Shown here: piece after piece, positions 6,584-12,132 of the stretch
How the letters are laid out: every line of letters begins with the position of its first letter
Numbering within the stretch: position 1 is the first letter of the stretch
Source of the DNA: Bacillota bacterium
Lineage (GTDB): Bacteria; Bacillota; Clostridia; Christensenellales; Aristaeellaceae
Direction: 5' to 3'
NCBI GenBank assembly: GCA_023395615.1
Contig: JAEWYP010000028.1
Location: forward strand, 1 to 12,132
Length of the DNA: 12,132 nt
Translations under genes and position numbers: made by a program
The notes under the pieces: generated by a model
Database searches by the model: none
The model's input: only the letters and a program-made list of their open reading frames with translations
Told to the model about the DNA's origin: nothing

Positions 6584-8725
6584 TCACGGCTGGGGGATAA
6601 CGGCCTCGGCCTGCGGATAGGGCACGAACACCTCGAAAACATAGCGGACCAGCGGGCTGGTCGCGGTAGAGGCGGCGGCCCGGAACTGCGCGGCCAGATC
6701 CGAAAGATGCACGGACTGATACACCGGCGGAAAATCCGGCACGCGCAGGGAATGGTACGGTTTATCGGTAAACGAGCCCCACGCGTGGGAAAACAGCTTG
6801 GGCAGTCCTTTGGAATCCCGGTCGTACCGCGTGATGGCAGCGGTAAAGGTTTCCCACGCGTACACCTGCGTATCGGTTACGGAGGCGCTTACGCTTTCCT
6901 TGCCGTCAATCCATGGCACAGGCTGCCAGTCGAACTGGCTGCCGGTCACATCGGCGTTCAGCCGCAGGCGGTAATAACCGGGTTTCAGGGCGGCTCCCTT
7001 CACATCCACGGTGCAGACCAGCGAACCGTTTTCCTGCGTGACGCCGCGCAGGGTAAACGCGCCGCCTGCCTGCCCGGCGGCAAAGGCGTACAGCTGATCG
7101 CGATAAGCGAGGGCGGTTTCCCCGGCCTGCTTTATCAGCGTCTGATTTTCCTTCGTGTTGGGAAGCGTGCGGGTGAGCAGCAGGGTGTTAAGCGTCTGCA
7201 GCGTCGCGCCGGAAAGGGCGCTCACGTTCAGTGTCGCGCCGCCGCTGTCCGCCGCGAGGGGGAAACGCACGGAGATGGTTCCGTCGGGCTGCGCGCCGTC
7301 GGCTGCGGAGGCGAGCGATACAAGCGGCACGCCGTTCTCCTGTGGCTGCACGGAGGCGCTGTCGGCGACCAGCGCCGCGCCCTCGGTGTGCTGGGTATAG
7401 CAGGGCACGGTGGGGCTTGCGATGACCGTGGAGTGCCACTCGAACCCGAAAGGCTGCTGGGTTACGGTTTTCCCGTCCGCCGTATAGGTAAGCTCCCCGT
7501 TGCGCGGCCCGCGCAGGCCTTTGAGCGCCTCGTCGTTTGCCAGCGCGTCGCTAAGCGCCGCAAGGTACGCATCCACTCTGGCCCGCGTGCCGATGACCAG
7601 CGTAAGCATCCGCCGGGGCATCACGCCCAGGTTTTCGAAGGTCTGCTTCTTTTCGTTCAGGATCACGCGGCCCCACACCAGCGGTTCGGAAAATTCCGCC
7701 GTGGAGAAGGTGGACATCTGCCCCAGGTAATCCAGCTGAAAATCCAGCAGGCCCACGCAAAGGCCCCGGTCAAACACGCCCAGACCGGTAAGCACCTGCC
7801 GGTAATATTCCACCGGTTGGCCCTGCTCGTCCGTACCTTCGGTTTTACGCACGGAAGCCGGGTCCACGGTGATGACGCTTAACTTGTCGGTATCCAGATT
7901 TTGAAGCGCCGCGAGAAGCGCGCAGTTTTGCCCGTCACGCCCCGCCTGCAGTACATATTCGGCGTTCCCCGCCGTGATTTCCTCGGTCTGTTTAGTCAGC
8001 GCGTCGGCCATGGACTGCGCCAGCGCGGGGTTCTCCAGCGCGTCTGCGCCCTGCGCCGCCACCCGGTTAAGCCACAGGGGGGACCCCAGCGAATAGAAGC
8101 TGTCCGCCATGTTTTCGGCGGTAAACTGCGAAAACATCCCCGCGCGGGTTTCTGTGTCGCAGGTGTGCATATCGCGCCACACGGAAGCATCCGCCGCGTC
8201 CAGCCCGAAGGAAGTCAGCAGGTCGTCGGGCAGGGTTTCGTTGCCGTAGCGCAGGGTGCGCACGTGGCTTTCCCCGGCGGCAATCAGAAAATCCCGCAGT
8301 ACATTTTCGTACCAGCCCACGTTACTGCCGTAGCGGTACTGGAAGCCGCCCTCGCGGTACTTTCGGCCGAAATGCGGGTACATGCTGGCCTGACTAACGT
8401 TGATGCCGCCCATGTTTTGCGTGGCGTCCAGCCACAAATCCACGTTGGAGTAGGCGCTGCCGGCGGTTGCGGCCGGCGTGGCGGTCGCCTCGGCGTCGTC
8501 GTAGGCGGGCAGGGCGAGCAGCGCCAGGTTGGGGCCGGCACCCGTCTGCGCGGCGCTGCCGGAATCGGAAGGGAGAAGATCATTAAACGCCGAACAGGCC
8601 GTGAGCGCGGCGCAAACCGCCGCCAGCAAAAGCATAAGCAGCGCGCGCCGGAAAAGCCCGCGGGTACGCGCAGGCGCGCCTGCGGCGCCGATACGGGCAG
8701 AAGGTCGCGTGCGGTTCTGGCTCAT
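6584..8725 (-). CDS. Large lipoprotein with a vWA-like N-terminal domain
   Basis: 713-residue predicted lipoprotein. A long Arg-rich n-region (residues 1-27), a hydrophobic core (28-40) and a lipobox LTAC with lipidation Cys44 place it on the outer face of the cytoplasmic membrane. A low-complexity Ala/Thr/Pro linker (about 54-92) follows, then VDLWLDATQNMGGI (95-108), which resembles the first strand and metal site (DxSxS) of von Willebrand A domains, with Thr and Asn in place of the two serines. Alternating predicted strands and helices continue to about residue 400, ending with LTLVIGT and a helix. A strand-rich, Ig-like segment with LKPGYYRLRLNAD lies near 555-610. The ATG at 8723-8725 is preceded by AAGGAG with a 9-nt spacer. 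An in-frame GTG at 8815 would add 30 residues, partly encoded by the MITE, and would bury the signal peptide, so I rejected it. Lipoprotein is firm; vWA is tentative. Confidence 0.82.
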   Translation of the reverse strand: MSQNRTRPSARIGAAGAPARTRGLFRRALLMLLLAAVCAALTACSAFNDLLPSDSGSAAQTGAGPNLALLALPAYDDAEATATPAATAGSAYSNVDLWLDATQNMGGINVSQASMYPHFGRKYREGGFQYRYGSNVGWYENVLRDFLIAAGESHVRTLRYGNETLPDDLLTSFGLDAADASVWRDMHTCDTETRAGMFSQFTAENMADSFYSLGSPLWLNRVAAQGADALENPALAQSMADALTKQTEEITAGNAEYVLQAGRDGQNCALLAALQNLDTDKLSVITVDPASVRKTEGTDEQGQPVEYYRQVLTGLGVFDRGLCVGLLDFQLDYLGQMSTFSTAEFSEPLVWGRVILNEKKQTFENLGVMPRRMLTLVIGTRARVDAYLAALSDALANDEALKGLRGPRNGELTYTADGKTVTQQPFGFEWHSTVIASPTVPCYTQHTEGAALVADSASVQPQENGVPLVSLASAADGAQPDGTISVRFPLAADSGGATLNVSALSGATLQTLNTLLLTRTLPNTKENQTLIKQAGETALAYRDQLYAFAAGQAGGAFTLRGVTQENGSLVCTVDVKGAALKPGYYRLRLNADVTGSQFDWQPVPWIDGKESVSASVTDTQVYAWETFTAAITRYDRDSKGLPKLFSHAWGSFTDKPYHSLRVPDFPPVYQSVHLSDLAAQFRAAASTATSPLVRYVFEVFVPYPQAEAVIPQP

Positions 8726-8777
8726 GCGGAACGGCTCCTTTTCGATGAAATTGCTAACCTGAAATATTCGCTTCGAA

Positions 8778-8806
8778 TTTACATTTCTCCTTTTATACGA
8801 TTTCAA
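8778..8806 (-). promoter_or_regulatory. Weak candidate promoter at the edge of MITE copy 2
   Basis: On the minus strand TTGAAA (8801-8806, 5 of 6 to the -35 consensus) lies inside the element's terminal repeat. TGTAAA (8778-8783, 4 of 6 to the -10 consensus) follows after a 17-nt spacer in the flanking DNA. Transcription would start near 8771, about 45 nt before the lipoprotein ATG. A short inverted repeat ATTCGcttCGAAT (8766-8778) sits at the -10/start region and could be an operator, or chance. No better promoter is visible between the dapL terminator and the lipoprotein gene. Confidence 0.3.
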
Positions 8807-8953
8807 ATCCTTCACGCATCATAGCTTGCGAGCGGTTTTATTCGCTGTCGAGGAACGGAGGTGAAGGCGCAGCGGAACTGCGTCGAGCCTCCGTGACGAA
8901 GGCAGAGGGTAAAAACGCCGCAAGATAGAGGGGTTAAGGGTTTGAAATCGTAT
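8795..8953 (-). mobile_element. MITE-like element, copy 2 (inverted relative to copy 1)
   Basis: A 159-bp element with terminal inverted repeats: the left end is ATACGATTTCAAATCCTTCA, and the right end read on the other strand is ATACGATTTCAAACCCTTAA. Read on the minus strand it aligns along its length with the + strand of copy 1 (5754-5913), with about 24 substitutions and a few single-base gaps by hand count. TA dinucleotides flank both ends. It sits between the dapL terminator and the lipoprotein gene and supplies much of the leader of the four-gene block. Internal arms CGGAGG (8856-8861) and CCTCCG (8888-8893) pair into a hairpin at the same place as in copy 1 but with changed bases. Confidence 0.8.
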
Positions 8954-8984
8954 AATAACGGAAAGATGAGCATTACGGGGAACG

Positions 8985-9027
8985 AAAAAACCGCCCGGCA
9001 CGGGAAACGCGTTCCCGTGCCGGGCGG
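8985..9027 (-). terminator. Intrinsic terminator of the dapF-dapL operon
   Basis: A perfect 16-bp GC-rich stem (arms 8991-9006 and 9012-9027, CCGCCCGGCACGGGAA with its complement) closes a 5-nt loop. On the minus strand it is followed by six U residues (8985-8990). It starts 19 bp after the dapL stop codon and separates the lysine genes from the lipoprotein/tubulin-like block, which therefore needs its own promoter or read-through. Confidence 0.95.
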
Positions 9028-9045
9028 CCTGCAAAGGGTATTCTG

Positions 9046-10257
9046 TTACAGCTGCCGGATCCGCTCCAGCGCCTGCGCGGTTTTTTCGAGGGTGTTAAAG
9101 GCGGTCAGGCGGAAGTAGCCTTCGCCGCTGGGGCCGAAGCCCGCGCCCGGCGTGCCCACCACATGGGCCTGATCCAGCAGCCGGTCGAAGAAGGCCCAGC
9201 TGTCGGTCGGGGTTTTCATCCACACATAGGGCGCGTCCACGCCGCCGAACACCTCGTAGCCCGCGGCTTGCAGTTCCCGGCGGATCAGCGCAGCGTTCTC
9301 GCGGTAATACCGCACCGCTTCGGCGCACTGCGCCTGCCCTTCCGGGGAGAACACCGCTTCGGCCGCGCGCTGTACGGGGTAGCTTACGCCGTTAAACTTG
9401 CTGCCCATGCGCCGTTTCCACAGCGCGTTCAGCTCCACCCGCTGGCCGTTTCCGCCGATGCCGGTTACCTCGTGCGGGATCACGCTGTAGGCGCAGCGTA
9501 CGCCGGTAAAGCCGGCGGTTTTGGAGAACGAGCAGCATTCGATGGCCACTTCGCGCGCGCCCGGCACCTCGTAGATGCTGTGGGGGACCTGCGAGGTGAT
9601 AAAGGCTTTGTATGCCGCGTCGTACACGATCAGCGCGCCGTATTTACGGGCGTATTCCACAAAGGGGGTCAGCTGCGCGGCGGTGAGCGTGGTGCCGGTG
9701 GGGTTGTTGGGATAGCAGAGGTAAATCACGTCCACCGGCTCCTTGGGCGGTTCGGGCACAAAACCGTTCTCCGCGTTGCAGGGCAGGTAGGTAAGACGGC
9801 TCCAGCGGCCGTCGGTAAAATCGCCCAGGCGGCCCGCCATGGCGTTGCTGTCCACATACACGGGATAAACCGGGTCGGTCACCGCGATGCGCGCGTCCGG
9901 GGCGAACAGCTCCTGAATGGCGGAGGTATCGGTCTTGGCCCCGTCGGAGATAAACACCTCGTCGGCGGCAAGCGTGACGCCACGGGAGGCGTAATCCTTC
10001 CCGCGGATTGCGTCAATCAGGAACTCATACCCGTAATCCGGGCCGTAGCCGTGGAAGGTGGCGGGAGCAAGCATCTCGTCGGCGGCGGCTTTCATGGCGG
10101 CGACCACGGCGGGCGCAAGCGGGCGGGTCACATCGCCGATGCCCAGCTTGATTACGTCCGCGTCCGGGTGGGTGGCGCAGTAGGCTTTCACGCGGCGCGC
10201 GATTTCCGCAAACAGGTAGTTGCCGGGCAGTTTTTCATAATACGGGTTAACGTGCAA
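9046..10257 (-). CDS. dapL: LL-diaminopimelate aminotransferase
   Basis: 403-residue PLP-dependent fold-type I aminotransferase that converts tetrahydrodipicolinate plus glutamate directly to LL-2,6-diaminopimelate, bypassing the acylated DapD/DapC/DapE route. It supplies lysine and, through DapF, the peptidoglycan precursor meso-DAP. The sequence shows the family's N-terminus (VNPYYEKLPGNYLFAEIARRV), the LGIGDVTRPL motif, FHGYGPDYGYEFL, SDGAKTD, YPNNPTGT and SFSKTAGFTGVRC, with the Schiff-base lysine at K246 followed by GFTGVRC. Length matches the usual ~400-410 residues. The start is TTG at 10255-10257: no ATG or GTG lies nearby, AGGGAGGGG (10264-10272) is correctly spaced, and it gives the expected family N-terminus. 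The gene begins 82 bp after dapF, encoding the next enzyme of the pathway, so one operon is likely. It ends at the strong terminator at 8985-9027. Confidence 0.97.
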   Translation of the reverse strand: MHVNPYYEKLPGNYLFAEIARRVKAYCATHPDADVIKLGIGDVTRPLAPAVVAAMKAAADEMLAPATFHGYGPDYGYEFLIDAIRGKDYASRGVTLAADEVFISDGAKTDTSAIQELFAPDARIAVTDPVYPVYVDSNAMAGRLGDFTDGRWSRLTYLPCNAENGFVPEPPKEPVDVIYLCYPNNPTGTTLTAAQLTPFVEYARKYGALIVYDAAYKAFITSQVPHSIYEVPGAREVAIECCSFSKTAGFTGVRCAYSVIPHEVTGIGGNGQRVELNALWKRRMGSKFNGVSYPVQRAAEAVFSPEGQAQCAEAVRYYRENAALIRRELQAAGYEVFGGVDAPYVWMKTPTDSWAFFDRLLDQAHVVGTPGAGFGPSGEGYFRLTAFNTLEKTAQALERIRQL

Positions 10258-10263
10258 AAAGTA

Positions 10264-10272
10264 CCCCTCCCT
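10264..10272 (-). promoter_or_regulatory. Ribosome binding site fixing the dapL TTG start
   Basis: AGGGAGGGG on the minus strand; GGAGG lies 8 nt before the TTG at 10255-10257. It supports TTG as the real start, since the reading frame offers no ATG or GTG near the conserved N-terminus. Confidence 0.75.
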
Positions 10273-10278
10273 GAGATA

Positions 10279-10322
10279 CCGCCCGTGGGCGGCGGATTGG
10301 CCGGCGGCCCGGAAGAACCGGG
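10279..10322 (-). other. Two short GC-rich hairpins in the dapF-dapL gap
   Basis: The 82-bp spacer holds CCCGG-(5 nt)-CCGGG (10308-10322) and CCGCCC-(2 nt)-GGGCGG (10279-10292). Neither is followed by a U tract, so they are not intrinsic terminators. The second lies only a few bases before the dapL ribosome binding site and could affect mRNA stability or dapL translation. In DNA this GC-rich, chance is also possible. Confidence 0.4.
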
Positions 10323-10339
10323 CGTGCTGGTCGCCGGGG

Positions 10340-11188
10340 TTAGTCGTCCATCAGCCATACCCCGTCGTACACGAAGGTGGCGGGGCCGGTCATGTAGATG
10401 TGGTTGTCCTTTTCGCTCCATTCGATGTTTAGTTTGCCGCCGCGCAGCGATACCTCGGCTTTGCGGTCGATCAAGCCGTTCAGCACGCTGGCCGCCATCG
10501 ACGCGCACGCGCCCGTGCCGCAGGCGAGGGTTTCGCCCGCGCCGCGCTCCCACACGCGCATTTCGATGTGGGTGCGGTCAGTCACATGCACAAACTCGAT
10601 ATTGCACTTGTTGGGAAAGGCGGGCTTGCATTCCAGAACCGGCCCCACGGTGGTGACCGGCGCGGTTGCCGGGTCGGGCACGAAGGTAACGGCGTGGGGG
10701 TTGCCCATGCTGACCAGCGTAACGGGCCAGGTTTGCCCAAGCGCGGTCAGCGGTTGCATTACGACCGGGTCGCCTGCGAAAACACTGGGGATGCGCAGAC
10801 CGTCGGTGACCGGTTCGCCCATATCCACACGCACGCTTTCCGTGCGGCCACGGCTGTCCAGATGCAGCACCATATGCTTTACCTGCCCGCCGGATTCGAT
10901 GTCGAACTCCGTGCGGTCGGTCAGGCCCCGATCGTGACAGTACGCAGCCACACAGCGGATGCCGTTGCCGCACATCTCGCTTTCGGAGCCGTCGTTGTTG
11001 AACATCCGCATCCAAAAATCCGCTTTCTGGCTGGGCAGGATCAGGATCAGCCCGTCGCTGCCGCAGCCGAAGTGCTGGCGGCTCATCCGTATGGCAAGCG
11101 AGGGCAGGTCCTGCGGAAGGGTTTCCGCAAAACCGTTGACGTAAAGATAATCGTTGCCTATGCCGTGCATTTTGGTAAAACGAAGCAA
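10340..11188 (-). CDS. dapF: Diaminopimelate epimerase
   Basis: 282-residue PLP-independent cytosolic epimerase that interconverts LL- and meso-diaminopimelate, the last step before lysine and the source of the meso-DAP peptidoglycan cross-linker. Visible motifs are FTKMHGIGNDY (4-14), FNNDGSESEMCGNGIRC with catalytic Cys73, and ETLACGTGACAS with the second catalytic cysteine at Cys223. Both thiols of the two-base mechanism are thus present. Also typical are MGNPHAV and the CNIEFV strand. Length fits the family (~275-285). I start it at TTG 11186-11188 (MLRFTKMHG). The open frame continues upstream into the terminator, but that part resembles nothing in the family, and the next in-frame ATG (11170) would delete the conserved RFTK segment. 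It leads the dapF-dapL operon behind its own promoter. Confidence 0.96.
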   Translation of the reverse strand: MLRFTKMHGIGNDYLYVNGFAETLPQDLPSLAIRMSRQHFGCGSDGLILILPSQKADFWMRMFNNDGSESEMCGNGIRCVAAYCHDRGLTDRTEFDIESGGQVKHMVLHLDSRGRTESVRVDMGEPVTDGLRIPSVFAGDPVVMQPLTALGQTWPVTLVSMGNPHAVTFVPDPATAPVTTVGPVLECKPAFPNKCNIEFVHVTDRTHIEMRVWERGAGETLACGTGACASMAASVLNGLIDRKAEVSLRGGKLNIEWSEKDNHIYMTGPATFVYDGVWLMDD

Positions 11189-11191
11189 AAC

Positions 11192-11208
11192 ATCACCTGC
11201 TTTCCTCC
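11192..11208 (-). promoter_or_regulatory. Ribosome binding region of dapF
   Basis: On the minus strand GGAGGAAAG (11200-11208) and AGGTGAT (11192-11198) both match parts of the anti-Shine-Dalgarno complement. AGGTG is 5 nt from the TTG start. GGAGG is 15 nt from that TTG but 10 nt from an out-of-frame ATG at 11191-11193, so two start sites may compete here. Confidence 0.5.
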
Positions 11209-11213
11209 GCGAC

Positions 11214-11242
11214 AGTATAGCAAAAAACCTCCGGTTTGAAAA
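11214..11242 (-). promoter_or_regulatory. Extended -10 promoter for dapF-dapL
   Basis: TGCTATACT on the minus strand (11214-11222) is an extended -10 element: TGn plus TATACT, 5 of 6 to consensus. A weak -35 TTTTCA (11237-11242) lies 17 nt upstream, inside the preceding terminator. Transcription would start near 11207, giving a leader of about 19 nt before the dapF TTG. No leader riboswitch can fit in that length, so no lysine riboswitch is present here. Confidence 0.6.
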
Positions 11243-11273
11243 GCGCCCGAAACTTCGGGCGCGCAAACGGAGG
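11222..11273 (-). terminator. Nested intrinsic terminator after the GuaA-like gene
   Basis: An inner hairpin has arms 11243-11251 and 11254-11262 (GCGCCCGAA with its complement), followed on the minus strand by UUUU. It sits within an outer stem joining 11264-11273 and 11228-11238 (CCTCCGTTTG with CAAACCGGAGG, one bulged base), followed by six U (11222-11227). Either hairpin could terminate alone. It lies 25 bp past the upstream stop codon and ends at the dapF -10 element. Confidence 0.85.
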
Positions 11274-11298
11274 CGCGGAAGGGTTTTGCGAAACGCGG

Positions 11299-12132
11299 TT
11301 ATTCCATCAGGGCGTAATGCTGGTTGGGCGTCAGGTCGTACACCACGCGGCGCACCTCCGGCAGGTCGGCCATCACGCGCTCCGTTACCCGTTCCAGCAG
11401 GTCGTAGGGCAGGCGGGAGGCGCAGGCGTCGCCGCCGCAGGGTTGGCTGGCGCGCAGGAGCACCGCGTAGCCGTGGCGCTCGTCCGGGTTTTCGCACAGG
11501 TTGGCGTAATACTGCCACAAACGGCGCTCCTGTCCGGCGGCGAGGATTTCCTCGGTAAAGATTTCGTCCGCTCGGCGCAGGGTGCTTAGCCTCGCCTCGG
11601 TCACCACGCCCAGCACCCGCATGGCCAGGCCGCTTGCGGGGAAAGGCTGTCGCTGGCACAGGGTGGGGGGCAGGTTGAGGGATTTGGCAAGGCGACGCAC
11701 CTCGTCTTTAAACAGGGCGCGGATCGGTTCCACCACCTGCAGCGGCCGGCCTTCGATGGTTTCGGGCAGATTTTCCGGGGTGACATCCCCGTAGAGCAGA
11801 TCATTATAATTCGTACCCAACACGATCACACGGATGTCCGGGTGCTCGGTCAGATACTTGTAAAACACCTGCCGAAGCAGCGATGTGGTGATGCGTTCCT
11901 TTTCCGCGGCGGCGCGAACGCCTGCCAGCGCTTTTAAAAAGGTTTCCCGCGCGTCGATCGTTTCTACCGGCAGGTCCAGCGCCTCGCGGTATTCTTCCGC
12001 CACATAGCGCGGTTCGCCGCTGCGGAACAGGCCGGTATCCACAAACACGCAGGTAACGCGGTTGCCCGCCGCTTCCTGCGCCAGGCGGGCGCACACGGCG
12101 CTGTCTACCCCGCCGGACACAGCGCACAGCAC
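11299..12132 (-). CDS. guaA: GMP synthase (GuaA)-like ATP-pyrophosphatase, divergent; 5' end outside the window
   Basis: The last 277 residues of a protein homologous to the ATP-pyrophosphatase and C-terminal domains of GMP synthase, which adenylates and aminates XMP to GMP. Seen here: the PP-loop SGGVDSAV (codons at about 12094-12117), CVFVDTGLFR, VVEPIRALFKDEVRRLA, RQPFPASGLAMRVLG, a run of RRADEIF, LPYDLLERV and RVVYDL. These align in order with GuaA. Differences from canonical GuaA: RQPFPGPGL has become RQPFPASGL, the HHNVGGLP segment is missing, and the end is YDLTPNQHYALME instead of the XMP-binding KPPATIEWE-type tail. The coding frame is open at 12132, so a glutaminase domain may or may not precede it. 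It could be a GMP synthase variant or a paralogue with another substrate; the symbol is provisional and names the family only. The stop TAA at 11299-11301 is followed by a nested terminator, so it is separate from dapF. Confidence 0.75.
   Translation of the reverse strand: MLCAVSGGVDSAVCARLAQEAAGNRVTCVFVDTGLFRSGEPRYVAEEYREALDLPVETIDARETFLKALAGVRAAAEKERITTSLLRQVFYKYLTEHPDIRVIVLGTNYNDLLYGDVTPENLPETIEGRPLQVVEPIRALFKDEVRRLAKSLNLPPTLCQRQPFPASGLAMRVLGVVTEARLSTLRRADEIFTEEILAAGQERRLWQYYANLCENPDERHGYAVLLRASQPCGGDACASRLPYDLLERVTERVMADLPEVRRVVYDLTPNQHYALME

Noticed and set aside
6518..7882. 454-codon open frame on the + strand
   Set aside because: It is antisense to the lipoprotein gene; rich in Arg, Gly and His, with no motif or convincing ribosome binding site.
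8726..8815. In-frame GTG start of the lipoprotein at 8815
   Set aside because: It would translate through the MITE end, has no good ribosome binding site and would bury the signal peptide; the ATG at 8725 has AAGGAG at a good distance.
9163..10656. 497-codon open frame on the + strand
   Set aside because: It spans antisense across dapL and into dapF, both securely identified; a shadow frame.
11189..11659. Upstream extension of the dapF reading frame to 439 residues
   Set aside because: It would run through the nested terminator and the GuaA-like coding region; the extra sequence is Arg/Pro-rich and unlike any DapF.
1..12132. CRISPR array, tRNA, rRNA, riboswitch or transposase gene
   Set aside because: I found no regular direct repeats, cloverleaf, conserved RNA core or transposase motif; the only repeats are the two MITE-like copies.

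Overview
The window is GC-rich (roughly 60-65% by eye), gene-dense bacterial DNA. Every supported gene lies on the minus strand, so it is read from high to low coordinates. Strong GGAGG-type ribosome binding sites, TTG start codons, compact hairpin + U-tract terminators and a DapL-type lysine/meso-diaminopimelate pathway suggest a GC-rich member of the Clostridia, for example an Oscillospiraceae/Ruminococcaceae-like gut bacterium. That assignment is an inference: there is no rRNA or marker gene to fix it.

Layout in transcription order. (1) 12132-11299: the 3' part of a GuaA-like ATP-pyrophosphatase gene cut by the window edge, followed by a nested intrinsic terminator (11222-11273). (2) 11188-9046: a two-gene dapF-dapL operon for the last steps to meso-diaminopimelate. 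It has its own extended -10 promoter directly after the upstream terminator, both genes probably start with TTG, and it ends at a near-textbook terminator (8985-9027). (3) 8725-13: a four-gene block that is the most interesting content. It encodes a large lipoprotein with a von Willebrand A-like motif (713 aa), a four-helix membrane protein (202 aa), a tubulin/FtsZ-like protein with a GGTGxSG loop (700 aa) and an actin/Hsp70-like ATPase carrying a long N-terminal extension (1207 aa). The last two overlap by 4 nt (ATGA), so they are likely translationally coupled.

Two copies of one ~160-bp terminal-inverted-repeat element (MITE-like, about 85% identical by hand alignment, opposite orientations) bracket the lipoprotein and membrane-protein genes. 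One (8795-8953) fills the leader of the block; the other (5754-5913) fills the gap before the tubulin-like gene. Compensatory changes between the copies support a conserved hairpin inside the element.

Working model (inference): the lipoprotein and the four-helix protein form an envelope module, and the tubulin-like and actin-like proteins form a cytosolic nucleotide-driven module. Together they would be a candidate membrane-remodelling or cytoskeletal system distinct from FtsZ/FtsA division. No function is proven by the sequence.

The only stretch above 300 bases without a gene is 8726-9045. It holds a ribosome binding site, a weak promoter candidate, one MITE copy and the dapL terminator. 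The 209 bases at 5736-5944 are mostly the other MITE copy.
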